Of a stretch of DNA of 55,604 bases, positions 1 through 9,558 are shown in pieces. The stretch's first letter is position 1, and each line of letters begins with the position of its first letter. The notes under the pieces are model-generated. The model saw only the letters and a list, made by a program, of their open reading frames with translations. It had not been told where the DNA came from and made no database searches. A program made the position numbers and the translations under genes. This DNA is from Acidobacteriota bacterium (GTDB taxonomy: Bacteria > Acidobacteriota > Polarisedimenticolia > JAPUKU01): contig JAPUKU010000047.1 of the NCBI GenBank assembly GCA_027295505.1, positions 1 to 55,604 on the forward strand, given 5' to 3'.

Positions 1-10
1 ATGTTCCACG

Positions 11-520
11 TCATGGGCTGGTGCGCTCCGAGGCCACCTTGCCGGAGGCGGTGAACGAGACGGTCCACACGTGGGTCACACCCTGGCTCACGCTGCCGCT
101 GACCGTCAGCGTCTTGCCCGGGTCGCTCACCCCGCCGTTGCTGAACATCGAGATGGTGTCGCCGTTCGTGGGGTCGGCCAGGTTGGTGATCGTCACGCCT
201 CCCGGGAAGCGGAACAGACGTTCCTTCCCGAGGGCGGTGGTCCAGGAGAAGTTGGTCGGCAGGAAGAGAACGGGGACGGCGGAGGAACGCGACACCGCCA
301 CGTTGCGCACCAGGCGCATGTCGCCCTGGATCGCCGCGGCGGACGTGCGCACCTTGTAGGCCCGCAGCCACTCGCCGAACGCGGGCCCCAGCATCGAGGC
401 GATGAGGCCGATGATCGCCAGCACGACGAGCAGCTCGGGCAGCGATACACCGCGCTCCGACCTGCGGCCTTTCTCCATCTGTCTGGCTCTTGAATCGTCC
501 ATGCCGGGAGAGTCCTCCAT
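11..520 (-). CDS. GspH/FimT-like type IV prepilin (start uncertain: ATG at 520, 502 or 478)
   Basis: ORF with prepilin motif RG^VSLPELLVVLAIIGLIASMLGPAF; ATG at 478 would give a typical short leader MEKGRRSERG. Confidence 0.85.
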   Translation of the reverse strand: MEDSPGMDDSRARQMEKGRRSERGVSLPELLVVLAIIGLIASMLGPAFGEWLRAYKVRTSAAAIQGDMRLVRNVAVSRSSAVPVLFLPTNFSWTTALGKERLFRFPGGVTITNLADPTNGDTISMFSNGGVSDPGKTLTVSGSVSQGVTHVWTVSFTASGKVASERTSP

Positions 521-541
521 CGTGAGTTCACCCCTGGACAA

Positions 542-557
542 AGCACGCCCCGTGCCA
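542..557 (-). promoter_or_regulatory. Sigma-54 (-24/-12) promoter upstream of fimT-like pilin
   Basis: Reverse complement reads TGGCACGGGGCGTGCT; matches TGGCACGNNNNTTGCW except TTGC->GTGC; GG-N10-GC spacing intact. Confidence 0.7.
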
Positions 558-698
558 GATAGGGCCTGCGACGAGAAAGAACTATAAGTTATTTATTATT
601 AGCTACTTAGATTAGAGCGAATCCAGGCTTCCTGGGCTCGGAGGGGGTGTGCACCGTGTGGGAGGAAGCGCGGTTGTTACGTTTCGTAACAGGGTAGG

Positions 699-2582
699 TC
701 ATGCCTCGACCCCTTCGAAAACCGGTTCGGAGCTCCCCTCAGGAGGGGACACGGCACCGAGCGGCAGCCGGAGTCGGAACCGGCAGCCGCGTCCGGGTAC
801 CGACTCGACGTCGATCTCCCCCTCATGGGCCAGGATCGCCTTGCGCGCCAGGGGCAGCCCCAGGCCGCTGCCCCTCTCCTTGGTCGTGAAGAAGGGGGTG
901 AACAGGTGGGGCAGGTCTGACGGATCGATCCCCGGCCCGTTGTCGGCGATCTCCAGGGTGCACTCGCCGGCGGCCGGCTCAGCCTCCAGGCGCACGCGAA
1001 CCTGGCCTGCCTCCCCCGCCGGACCCACCGCATCGGCGGCGTTGCGGAGCAGGTTCTGGATCGCCGGCCGCAGCAGGCCGGGATCGAGATCGGCGCGCAA
1101 CGGCTCCTCGGGCAGATCGGCATGCCAGCCAACCCGCGGGTAGTCGGCGGCGACCTCGGCGACCGACTCGCGCACTAGCTCCGAGAAGTCGATGGCTTCC
1201 CGCGCCAGCCGCACCGGCCGCGCAAAGCGCAGGAATTCGTCAACCAGCTGGCCTGTCTCACGCGTCTCGCGGCGGACCGCCTGGGCGTGCGCACGCACGT
1301 CCTCCTCTGCCGCCTGGCGCTCCACCAGCCGGGCGTAGCCATCGATGGTGAGGAGCGCGTTGCGGAACTCGTGCGCGATGCCGGCGGAGAGCTCCCCCAC
1401 CGCGGCCAAGTTCTCGCGGGCGCGGGCACGGTCCTCGAGGGTGCGAATCTCGGTCAGATCGGAGAACAGGCACAGAGCGCCCTCGACCTCGCCGCTGCGC
1501 GAACGCACCGGTGACACGCTCACCCCGATGTGCCGCTCACCGGGCATGCCGTGGCGCGTCAGGCGCATGAGCCCGCGCGCCACCCGCGTACCCTGCGTGG
1601 CGCAGCGGCGCAGGCGCTCCGAGAGATCTTCGCAGTCCTGGACGCGGGCTTGCACCTGGCGCGCGTCGGCGTCTTCGGGAAGATCCAGGAGGCGCAGAGC
1701 GGCGCGGTTGTACCGCTGCACCCCCCCATCGCGGTCCGCCAGGAGCACACCGCTGCTCATCGAGTTGATCGCTGCCTCGTCCAGACCGCCCCCGCCGACC
1801 CCTCTGAGTGAACCGAGCGCCGCCTCCTGCGCCTGCAAGCGCTCGATGATCGTCTGAAAGACCGAGATCAGATCTTCGGCATCGCCACGCGTCTCTCCCG
1901 GTCGCACGCCAGTCCTCTCCGCAGCACGGCTCAGCAGCAGCCGGTACGGCCTCATCACCCAGCGCGAGAACAGAAAGACGGCGGCCAGGACGATCAGCGC
2001 TGTGGCTGCGTAGCAGTAGGAGAACAGGCGCGCCCGCCGCGCGAGCAGCGGTCCCCTTCCCAGGGGCCTGTCGACACGAAGAAACCGGGGGGGATCCCGG
2101 CGCAGCGACACGAACGTGCTCAGGAGCGCCAACTCGGGAACCTCGGTCTGATCGATTTGAGGTGGGAAGCCAAGGTAGGCGCGCTTCTTCTCACGGCTGC
2201 TCAGGCGCTGCCAGATCGGATCGACCTCACCCCCGGCTCGGGTCGGCCAGGAGGCCAGGGTGCGACCCTCCCCGTCCAGAAGCGCCAGACCCTGCAGCGA
2301 GTGCCGGCGGGACAGGCGGCGCATGGTGTTGTTGTTCACGGTTGTCTTGAGCGCCGCCTCGGAGAACTCGAGCGCCAGGTCGACCGCCTGGCGGCCAGCC
2401 CACCTACGGTGCGTGCGCCCTTCCTCGTAGATCGCCTCGAACACGATGTGAAACGAGAACAGGTTGGCGAACACGAGGACGACGACCAGGATCAGCAGAA
2501 ATACCTGAATCTGGCGCTCGTGGGCGCCCAGCCCGATACGGCGCTTGGTCCGCGCCCGGCGCCGCCACTGAAAGCGGATCAT
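699..2582 (-). CDS. Membrane sensor histidine kinase (NtrB/PilS-like, PAS + HisKA + HATPase)
   Basis: AVGELSAGIAHEFRNAL H-box, NLLRNAADAV N-box, DNGPGIDPSDLPHLFTPFFTTKERGSGLGLPLARK; N-terminal TM; likely start MIRFQWRRRARTK at 2582, not the longer ORF start. Confidence 0.9.
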   Translation of the reverse strand: MIRFQWRRRARTKRRIGLGAHERQIQVFLLILVVVLVFANLFSFHIVFEAIYEEGRTHRRWAGRQAVDLALEFSEAALKTTVNNNTMRRLSRRHSLQGLALLDGEGRTLASWPTRAGGEVDPIWQRLSSREKKRAYLGFPPQIDQTEVPELALLSTFVSLRRDPPRFLRVDRPLGRGPLLARRARLFSYCYAATALIVLAAVFLFSRWVMRPYRLLLSRAAERTGVRPGETRGDAEDLISVFQTIIERLQAQEAALGSLRGVGGGGLDEAAINSMSSGVLLADRDGGVQRYNRAALRLLDLPEDADARQVQARVQDCEDLSERLRRCATQGTRVARGLMRLTRHGMPGERHIGVSVSPVRSRSGEVEGALCLFSDLTEIRTLEDRARARENLAAVGELSAGIAHEFRNALLTIDGYARLVERQAAEEDVRAHAQAVRRETRETGQLVDEFLRFARPVRLAREAIDFSELVRESVAEVAADYPRVGWHADLPEEPLRADLDPGLLRPAIQNLLRNAADAVGPAGEAGQVRVRLEAEPAAGECTLEIADNGPGIDPSDLPHLFTPFFTTKERGSGLGLPLARKAILAHEGEIDVESVPGRGCRFRLRLPLGAVSPPEGSSEPVFEGVEA

Positions 2583-3385
2583 GCCCCGGTACCCCAGGCA
2601 GCCTTGAGGCGTACCGCGTACCAGCCAACAACATCGTTTCCCCACCAGAGGGCGGCCGCGGCCGCGATGCCCAGAAACACCCCGAACGGCAGCGGCGTGC
2701 GCAGGGTGCCCCGGCGCATCAGCATCAGGGAGACACCCACGACGGCTCCCAGGCAGGCGCCGCTCAGAAGCGTCAGAAGAGCCCGGGCGGGACCCAGAAA
2801 CGATCCCACCATGGCGAGCATCTTCACGTCCCCCCAGCCCATTCCGTCGATACCGAACGACCACTTCCACAGAAGGAGAAGCGCCGCCGGCGCCGCAGCT
2901 CCAAGGGCTGCTCCGGCCAGGGCCTGGGTGAGGCTCACCTCCGGGCTCCAGGGGCTGCTCGCAAACCCCAGCGCCAGGAGCGGCAGCGTGATCAGGTCAG
3001 GCAGGATCTGATGGCGGGCGTCGATGATGATCAGCGCAATGAGGGAGGAGGCGAAGGCGGCCATGAGAACAAACGTGAAGCCGGTGCCGTAACGCACCGC
3101 CAGCGCAACGTAGGCGGCCGCATTGGCAACCTCCACGGCCGGGTAGATCCAGGAGATGTGCGTTCCGCAGCCGCGGCAGCGCCCCCGAAGGAAGACGTAG
3201 CTGAGCACGGGAACGTTGTCGTACCAGCAGATCAGGGCGCCGCAGCCGGGGCAGCGCGAGCGGGGGTGGACGATCGATTCGCGCCTCGGCAGCCTGTGGA
3301 TGCAGACGTTCAGGAAGCTGCCGATGAGGAGACCCAGTACCGCCACGAAGGCCAAGATGGCCGGAGGCGGCATCAGCGCCTCCAC
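2579..3385 (-). CDS. pilD: Prepilin peptidase (A24)
   Basis: GSFLNVCIHRLPRRESIVHPRSRCPGCGALICWYDNVPVLSY, zinc CxxC pairs, GWGDVKML. Confidence 0.95.
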   Translation of the reverse strand: MEALMPPPAILAFVAVLGLLIGSFLNVCIHRLPRRESIVHPRSRCPGCGALICWYDNVPVLSYVFLRGRCRGCGTHISWIYPAVEVANAAAYVALAVRYGTGFTFVLMAAFASSLIALIIIDARHQILPDLITLPLLALGFASSPWSPEVSLTQALAGAALGAAAPAALLLLWKWSFGIDGMGWGDVKMLAMVGSFLGPARALLTLLSGACLGAVVGVSLMLMRRGTLRTPLPFGVFLGIAAAAALWWGNDVVGWYAVRLKAAWGTGA

Positions 3386-4227
3386 AACCTGTACTTCGAC
3401 CGCGAGCCCACCTCGCCGGTCGACGGGTTGTAGGTGTAAGGCTCTCCCTCAGGGTCCACGGCCACCCCCTGCATCAGGCCAGCGCCTACCAGCGCCTGCA
3501 GGCCGGCCGGATAGCGCCCGTGGTTCTCGCGGTAGATCTCCACCGCGACCTGCAACGCCTCCACGTCGATCTCGATGCGCAGATCGTGCACGTGCGTGTA
3601 GGCCACGTCGCGCACAAAGTCATCTTCTGCGGTCTCGTACACTTCCAGCCACTTGGCGTAGGAGGTCTCCCGGTCCCCCATCTTGTTGAACATCTCGGCG
3701 TGGTAGCGCCGGGCCACCGGATGGGCTCCGGGGATGGTGGCGCAGCGCTGGTAATACCTGGCCGCGCGCTCGAAATCTCCGAGCTGGTTGTAGGCCACGA
3801 ATCCGGCTTCGAACGGCAGGATCCAGTCGTCCGGGTTGCGCTCCATGCCGGCGTCGAGAATCGCCAGGGCGCGCTCGGGCGCCTGGGCTTCGACGCTCAG
3901 GATCAGGGAGCCCAGCAGGAAGGCGTCACTGTAGAGCGGGTCGAGCTCGCCGATCACGTTCACATAGACATGCTCGACGATGTCGTAACGGACTTCGCGG
4001 TCGTAGGCGCCATAATACTGGATCGACCACAGGTAGATGAGATCCGCGAGCAGCGGCGCGTACCCGAGGCTGGCCACCTTCAGGTAACGGCCGTTGGGCA
4101 GGTACATGAGCTGGCCGCCGATCTCCCGGCCCGACTGCCAGCGCTCCAAGATTGCCTGCGCCCAGGCGCCGGTACCCAGAAGCGCAACCAGGAGGCAGCT
4201 CACCACGAGGCGGGCGCCTATCATCAT
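3373..4227 (-). CDS. TPR-containing exported protein
   Basis: MMIGARLVVSCLLVALLGTGAWAQ signal peptide then TPR-like repeats; start overlaps ABC permease stop; upstream part of the 3373..5133 ORF is out-of-frame read-through of the ABC genes. Confidence 0.8.
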   Translation of the reverse strand: MMIGARLVVSCLLVALLGTGAWAQAILERWQSGREIGGQLMYLPNGRYLKVASLGYAPLLADLIYLWSIQYYGAYDREVRYDIVEHVYVNVIGELDPLYSDAFLLGSLILSVEAQAPERALAILDAGMERNPDDWILPFEAGFVAYNQLGDFERAARYYQRCATIPGAHPVARRYHAEMFNKMGDRETSYAKWLEVYETAEDDFVRDVAYTHVHDLRIEIDVEALQVAVEIYRENHGRYPAGLQALVGAGLMQGVAVDPEGEPYTYNPSTGEVGSRSKYRLWRR

Positions 4228-4997
4228 GTGAAGTCCCGGCGCTCGAAGCTGAGGCAGGCGATGAAGACCAGAAGCGCGGCGTAAGCGAGCCCGTACACCA
4301 CGGCCAGCCCCACCTCGGCCAGAGGCACCGGCACCGCGTGGGTCACCTCGGCCCGGATGTTGAAGCGCCACAGATTCGGAAGCACCCAGTAGAAGAATTC
4401 GCACACGGCCCGGCCGATTCCAGGATCGAGGCGGTCCTGTAACAGGCGCAGGCTCCAGGAGAGCTGCCCGGCCAGATAGGCGCCGAGCGTGAACAGGGCG
4501 CTGAGGATCGGCGTGGAGAAGGAGGAAAAGAGGAGGGCCAGCGCCGTCACCACGAGCAGCTCCAGCAGCGTGAGACCGATGGCCGGCAGCAGCCTGGCAT
4601 GGGCCGCTCCCTCGTAAAGCAGCAGCGCATAGAAGCCGAGTGTCATCACTACCAGGTTCACGCTCAGCGTCAGCACCAGGCCCAGATACTTCCCGAGGAT
4701 GAACTGCGCGCGTCCCACCGGCTTGGTGACGATGGTGTAAATGGTCCGCTTGTCGATCTCCTTGAAGACCAGGCTGACGCCGAGGAAGATGGCGCTCAGC
4801 ACCCCGAACAGGGAAATGGCCGAGAGGCCCAGGTCGATGATGATCTTCTCGCGGCTGCCCACCGTCAGCAGGCTGAGGAAGATCGACGAGCCGATCATCA
4901 GCAGCGCGAACCCGAGGAGCAGGTACAGGACGCGATCGCGGATGGCTTCGCGAAACGTGTTGGCGGCAATGGCGAGGGTCTTGTCCATATCGTTCAA
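4224..4997 (-). CDS. ABC-2 type transporter permease (PilI-like by context)
   Basis: Multi-TM ABC-2 permease; overlaps ATPase gene; MNDMDKTLAIAANTFREAIRDRVLYLLLGFAL. Confidence 0.85.
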   Translation of the reverse strand: MNDMDKTLAIAANTFREAIRDRVLYLLLGFALLMIGSSIFLSLLTVGSREKIIIDLGLSAISLFGVLSAIFLGVSLVFKEIDKRTIYTIVTKPVGRAQFILGKYLGLVLTLSVNLVVMTLGFYALLLYEGAAHARLLPAIGLTLLELLVVTALALLFSSFSTPILSALFTLGAYLAGQLSWSLRLLQDRLDPGIGRAVCEFFYWVLPNLWRFNIRAEVTHAVPVPLAEVGLAVVYGLAYAALLVFIACLSFERRDFT

Positions 4998-5968
4998 CCC
5001 CGGCTCTTAGGGATCGGCGGCTTCTCGGCCGCCGGCGCCTTCGTCTCCTCAGGGGCCTCGTACCCGAGCTCACCGAGAAACAGATCCTCGAGCGTGCGGC
5101 GGTGGGGTACGAGCGACCGGAGCGTTCCGCCAAGGCGGCGCACCTCCTCGATCAGGGTGTCGACCTGCTCCGCTTCCTGGAGGCGCACCACTACCTGCTC
5201 GCCTCGCTGCCAGATCTTCTCATGGGGGACATTGAGCGATGCCGGATCGACCCGGGACAGTGTCGCCTCCCAGAACCGCACCCGGTCGCTGAGCATTGAG
5301 TCGAGCCTCCCGCAGGCGGCGACCTTCCCGCCGCGCAGGATGGCAACCCGGTCACACAGCGCCTCCGCGTCGGCCAGGATATGGCTGCTGAAAAGAACCG
5401 CCTTGCCGTTGCGCCGCAACTCCAGAATGATGTCGCGAAACTCGCGCCGACCGATCGGATCGAGCCCTGACATCGGCTCGTCCAGGATGATCAGATCAGG
5501 CTCGTTGATCAGGGCCTGTGCCAGCCCCACGCGCTGCACCATGCCCTTGCTGAACTTTCTGAGCGGGCGGTCGGCGCGGTCCTCCAGCCCGACCCTGGCC
5601 AGCATCTCCGCGACGCGTGCCGCGCGCCTGGAAGGCGCGATACCGCACAGGCGCGCGTAAAAGTCGAGAAACTCGCGTCCGCTCAGGTAGTCATAGAAGT
5701 AAGGATTCTCGGGCAGGAACCCCATGCGGGCGCGTGCCCGCACATCGGTGATAGGCATGCCGAACAGCCGTACCGATCCCTGCTCGGGGCGCAGCAGACC
5801 GACCGCCGTCTTCAGCGTGGTCGTCTTTCCAGCGCCGTTGGCTCCGAGCAGGCCGAGAACCTCCCCCGCCTCCACCTTCAGGTCGACGCCGCGCAGGACT
5901 TGCGTCCGCCCCATCGAGAGGTGGGAGGTGAACGACTTGGTGATCCCTGAGATTTCCAGAACTGCCAT
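4994..5968 (-). CDS. ABC transporter ATP-binding protein (PilH-like by context)
   Basis: Walker A GLLGANGAGKTTTLKT, Walker B LIILDEPMSGLDPIGRREF. Confidence 0.95.
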   Translation of the reverse strand: MAVLEISGITKSFTSHLSMGRTQVLRGVDLKVEAGEVLGLLGANGAGKTTTLKTAVGLLRPEQGSVRLFGMPITDVRARARMGFLPENPYFYDYLSGREFLDFYARLCGIAPSRRAARVAEMLARVGLEDRADRPLRKFSKGMVQRVGLAQALINEPDLIILDEPMSGLDPIGRREFRDIILELRRNGKAVLFSSHILADAEALCDRVAILRGGKVAACGRLDSMLSDRVRFWEATLSRVDPASLNVPHEKIWQRGEQVVVRLQEAEQVDTLIEEVRRLGGTLRSLVPHRRTLEDLFLGELGYEAPEETKAPAAEKPPIPKSRG

Positions 5969-5996
5969 TGCAATGTCTTACTCTAGTGCTGGCAAT

Positions 5997-6025
5997 AATA
6001 TAGAGCAGACTAGGTGGTCGTTCAA
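5997..6025 (-). promoter_or_regulatory. Sigma-70-like promoter for ABC-TPR-pilD operon
   Basis: Reverse complement TTGAAC-N17-TATATT, about 30 nt upstream of the ATPase start codon. Confidence 0.55.
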
Positions 6026-6069
6026 GAATGCAGGGCCTGAGCCAGGGCCGGGCTCAGGCCTGGAAGATC

Positions 6070-7209
6070 TCAGCTCGCCAGGCGCTCGTACAGGGCTTCC
6101 TGCCGCCGCACCATGTCCCGGATGTCAAACTCTGCCACCCTCCGGGTCCCCTCCTCGCCCATACGGGCTCGTTTTTCGGAATCCCCGAGGAGGGCCGTTA
6201 CGCTGCCGGCCAGCCCCTCCAGATCGCCGGATGGGTGCAGGTGACCGGTGACCCCCTCCTCGAGCACCTCCCGGATGCCGTCCACATCGGTCGCTACGAC
6301 AGGTCGGCCCACGGCCAGAGCCTCCGGCACCACCCGGGGGAGCCCCTCCCAGCGGGGAGTGTGAAGGAGCAGATCAGAAGCTGCCAGCAGGTCCGGGATG
6401 TCCCGCCTCCATCCCAGCAGATGAAACCGCCCCCCCAGGCCGTGGCGCTCGACAGCCCTCTCGATCTGCGGGCGCAGAACCCCGTCCCCCGCCAGAGCGA
6501 AGCGGGCCTCCGGGACTTGGCGGGCTACCCGGCCCGCCACCTCGATCAGATCGAGGGGAGCCTTCTGGGGCTTGAAGCAGGCAATCGACACGATCAGCGG
6601 CTGATTCTCGGCGAGGCCCAGCTCGGCCCGGACCCTGGCCCGGCCCGTGGGCGAACGGTAAAGTCCCAAATCGATGCCGCTGCGGATCAGGCTGGAGCGC
6701 GCGGGATCGAGCAGTCCCAGCTCTGCCCCCTGCTCCAGGTTGGCGCGCGACACCACGATCCAGTGGGTTGTGAGCGGGGAGCAGATCTTCTCGGCGGTCA
6801 TCAAGATTAGCTTGAGCGCAGAGTGACCGCCGGCGTTGAAGCCGAAGCCGTGCACCGAATGCACCCGCAGGGGAACCCCGGCCATTGCCGCAGCCAGGCG
6901 GCCCAGGATGCCCGCCTTGCTGCTGTGGGTGTGAACGATCCGCGGCCGCAGGCGCCGAAGCAGCCTCGCCATGGCCAGGAGCGCCCCTACATCCTTATGG
7001 GGGCGCACCGGGCGCGTGAGTGCGGGAAGGGTGTGGAACTCGACTCCGTCCAGACCCCGCGCCCGATCGTCCAGGATTCCGCCAGGACCGGCGATCAGGA
7101 CCGGCTCGAACCGGGCCTGGTCGAGGTGGGACACCGTGTAGAGGGTGTTCTCCTGGGCTCCGCCGAGCTCCAGCTGAGTGATGATGTGAGCGACCTTAAG
7201 CCGGGACAT
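6070..7209 (-). CDS. Glycosyltransferase family 4
   Basis: MSRLKVAHIITQLELGGAQENTLYTV..., C-terminal PRWEGLPRVVPEALAVGRPVVATDVDG. Confidence 0.92.
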   Translation of the reverse strand: MSRLKVAHIITQLELGGAQENTLYTVSHLDQARFEPVLIAGPGGILDDRARGLDGVEFHTLPALTRPVRPHKDVGALLAMARLLRRLRPRIVHTHSSKAGILGRLAAAMAGVPLRVHSVHGFGFNAGGHSALKLILMTAEKICSPLTTHWIVVSRANLEQGAELGLLDPARSSLIRSGIDLGLYRSPTGRARVRAELGLAENQPLIVSIACFKPQKAPLDLIEVAGRVARQVPEARFALAGDGVLRPQIERAVERHGLGGRFHLLGWRRDIPDLLAASDLLLHTPRWEGLPRVVPEALAVGRPVVATDVDGIREVLEEGVTGHLHPSGDLEGLAGSVTALLGDSEKRARMGEEGTRRVAEFDIRDMVRRQEALYERLAS

Positions 7210-8506
7210 GAGTGAGGCTGGCCTTGAGGACGCGCGCAGCCCCCTGGCCCGCCATCAGGGCGTCTTCCATCGAGGAGTATTCCCAGGCACCGAAACGCCC
7301 GATCGAGTGCACCTTGCGGTCCCGCAGCAGGCTCAGGAGCGCCGGCACGCACTCCCGGCGGTGACGGTCGAAGATGACATAGGCGGGATCGATCACCACC
7401 GGCAGGCTGAAGAGAACCTTGTGTTGTGGCTCCAGGATTCCCGCACGGTGCAGATCGGCCACGACGCGCTGCGTGAGATCGGCAACGAGCGGTTCTTCGG
7501 ATGGCTGGGACACCTCGACGTACAGGGCGGAGCAACCGTGCGGGGCGACACCCTGTGAAAAATTACTGGCCACCCCCACTCGGTAAAAGACGTAGTCCGA
7601 CTCGGGGAAGTAGATCCAGTGCGCGCCCGGTGCGACCTCGCCACGGACCGCCAGGTTCACGTTGACCACCCGTACCCAGCGCAGGCCCGCAGCTGAACGG
7701 CGTGCCGCCTCGGGAAGCCCCTCGCAGCGCTGCACCAGATCGGGCAGCGGCAGAGTGCTGATCAGCGCATCGAATCGCGGGTTCGTGCCGTCGCTCAGTT
7801 TCAGGCGACGGGAGCGCAGGTTGATCGACTCGACCGCGACACCCAGGTGAATCTCACCGGCGCGCTCCGCCAGAGCATCCGGCAGGCAACGGATGCCACC
7901 ACGCCTGGGATACAGGAAGCGCGGGTTGTACCCGAACTCGCGTCCCTCCACTCCGAACGCACCGCGCACCACCTCGTGCAGAGAGGGTTGAGGCACCGAC
8001 CAGCTGACCCACTCGCAGCTCACCTGATCGAGATCGCGGCACCACATCTTGCGGTTGTACGGAGTCATAAAGTGCCGTGCAATTCCCGCTCCGAAGGTGC
8101 GCTCGATCCACTCGCTGAGATGCGCCGGCTCACCCTGGCGCCGATCGATGCGCCGCGCGGTCCAGGCATTCACGAACCCCGTCAGACATTCGCGCACCAC
8201 GGCGGGCGGCAGTCGGTGAAAGTTGACCTGGAACGGATACGGCGTGCGTCGGTTATGCGAATGGATGAAAGCATGGCGTGAACTCTCCCGCAACTGATCT
8301 CCCAGGAGACTGGAGATCCAATCGCGGATATGCGGGCGGCGCAGGTGCAGGAGATGCCCGGTCAGATCGAAGCTGAAGCCGTCCCGCTCGAGCGAGCGGC
8401 ACAGGCCACCCGCCTCGCGCTCGCGCTCAAACACCGCGTGCTCGAGCCCGTCGAGATGGCAGGCAGCGCTGAGACCTGCAAGGCCGGCTCCGGCGATGGC
8501 TATCAT
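7196..8506 (-). CDS. FAD-dependent oxidoreductase, UDP-galactopyranose mutase/protoporphyrinogen oxidase-like
   Basis: N-terminal MIAIAGAGLAGLSAACHL dinucleotide-binding motif; FEREREAGGLCRSLERDGFSFDLTGHLLH. Confidence 0.85.
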   Translation of the reverse strand: MIAIAGAGLAGLSAACHLDGLEHAVFEREREAGGLCRSLERDGFSFDLTGHLLHLRRPHIRDWISSLLGDQLRESSRHAFIHSHNRRTPYPFQVNFHRLPPAVVRECLTGFVNAWTARRIDRRQGEPAHLSEWIERTFGAGIARHFMTPYNRKMWCRDLDQVSCEWVSWSVPQPSLHEVVRGAFGVEGREFGYNPRFLYPRRGGIRCLPDALAERAGEIHLGVAVESINLRSRRLKLSDGTNPRFDALISTLPLPDLVQRCEGLPEAARRSAAGLRWVRVVNVNLAVRGEVAPGAHWIYFPESDYVFYRVGVASNFSQGVAPHGCSALYVEVSQPSEEPLVADLTQRVVADLHRAGILEPQHKVLFSLPVVIDPAYVIFDRHRRECVPALLSLLRDRKVHSIGRFGAWEYSSMEDALMAGQGAARVLKASLTHVPA

Positions 8507-8558
8507 TGGTACACTCCGGCTCCCAATTTAGGGGTCGCGTGCTGAAAACACAAGCAGC

Positions 8559-9551
8559 TCAGGAAACGCGCACCCGCGCCAGAGCCACGCCGGCCGCGAG
8601 AACCCCGGCCGCCACCACGGCCAGCAGAACCAGCGAGGCCGGGATCGACAGGAACAGGTTCCACCACGCCAGGTAGCCCAGGACGATGGAAGCCAGGTAG
8701 AGCGTACAGACCGTCGGCACGGTGCCAAGCCCGAGTGCGCGCAGGCGCAGCGCGGTGTGGTCGGGGCTGCCCAGCCACGGCTTGAGACCGCGTAACCACC
8801 GCACCACGCTCACAAAGCTGATCTCGAAGATTGGCACCCCGAGGATCAGCAGCGGGCTGAAGTAGGCGATGCGGTTTTCACCCGCGTAGCGGCCGACCAT
8901 GGCGAGCCCTGCCAGGGTCACGCCCAGAAACAGGCTGCCCGTGTCCCCGAGGTAAACGCGGGCGGGGTGGAAGTTGTAGCGCAGGAACCCCAGGAGGCTC
9001 CCCACGAGCGCCGCCGCCAGAAGCTCGACCACCGGCTCACCGTTCAGGTGTGCCACCGCCCACAGAAAGAAGGCGGCGATGGCACTGGTGCCAACCGCCA
9101 GTCCGTCCATGATGTCGAGGAAGTTGATGGCGTTGACGATGGCTAGCACCCAGAGGAACGTCAGCACCAGGTTAATCGGCTCCGGCAGGATGGCGATCTG
9201 AATCGACACGCCGCTCTTGACCATGACCCAGCAGGCTAGAACCTGCCCCGCGAGCTTGTGGGTGGGGCGCAGGGCTCCCAGGTCATCGATGAGCCCCAGG
9301 GTGACGGCGATGCTGCCGGCGAACAGAATGCCGAGAACTCTCTGATCGAACTCGAAGGTAACGGACAGCGCCACCAGGAAGGCGGCGTAGACCGCCAGAC
9401 CGCCCAGGTAAGGGATCGGCTCGGTGTGCTTCTTGAGGCGGCCGTCCGGACGGTCCACGATGCCGAACCGCCGGGCGGCCTCGGCGGCACGCGGCGTGCC
9501 GACGAGCGCCAGCACCAACGCCACCAGAAAAGTCGCGGCCGTGAGGATCAC
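8559..9551 (-). CDS. Undecaprenyl-phosphate sugar-1-phosphate transferase (WecA/TagO/MraY family)
   Basis: Multi-TM; GLIDDLGALRPTHKL, NAINFLDIMDGLA, VYLGDTGSLFLG; in-frame GTG start at 9551 follows the upstream gene. Confidence 0.88.
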   Translation of the reverse strand: MILTAATFLVALVLALVGTPRAAEAARRFGIVDRPDGRLKKHTEPIPYLGGLAVYAAFLVALSVTFEFDQRVLGILFAGSIAVTLGLIDDLGALRPTHKLAGQVLACWVMVKSGVSIQIAILPEPINLVLTFLWVLAIVNAINFLDIMDGLAVGTSAIAAFFLWAVAHLNGEPVVELLAAALVGSLLGFLRYNFHPARVYLGDTGSLFLGVTLAGLAMVGRYAGENRIAYFSPLLILGVPIFEISFVSVVRWLRGLKPWLGSPDHTALRLRALGLGTVPTVCTLYLASIVLGYLAWWNLFLSIPASLVLLAVVAAGVLAAGVALARVRVS

Positions 9552-9558
9552 CGGTGCA

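Noticed and set aside
3373-5133. 586-aa ORF upstream extension
   Set aside because: Residues before MMIGARL are an off-frame reading of the ABC permease/ATPase genes; true start is near 4227
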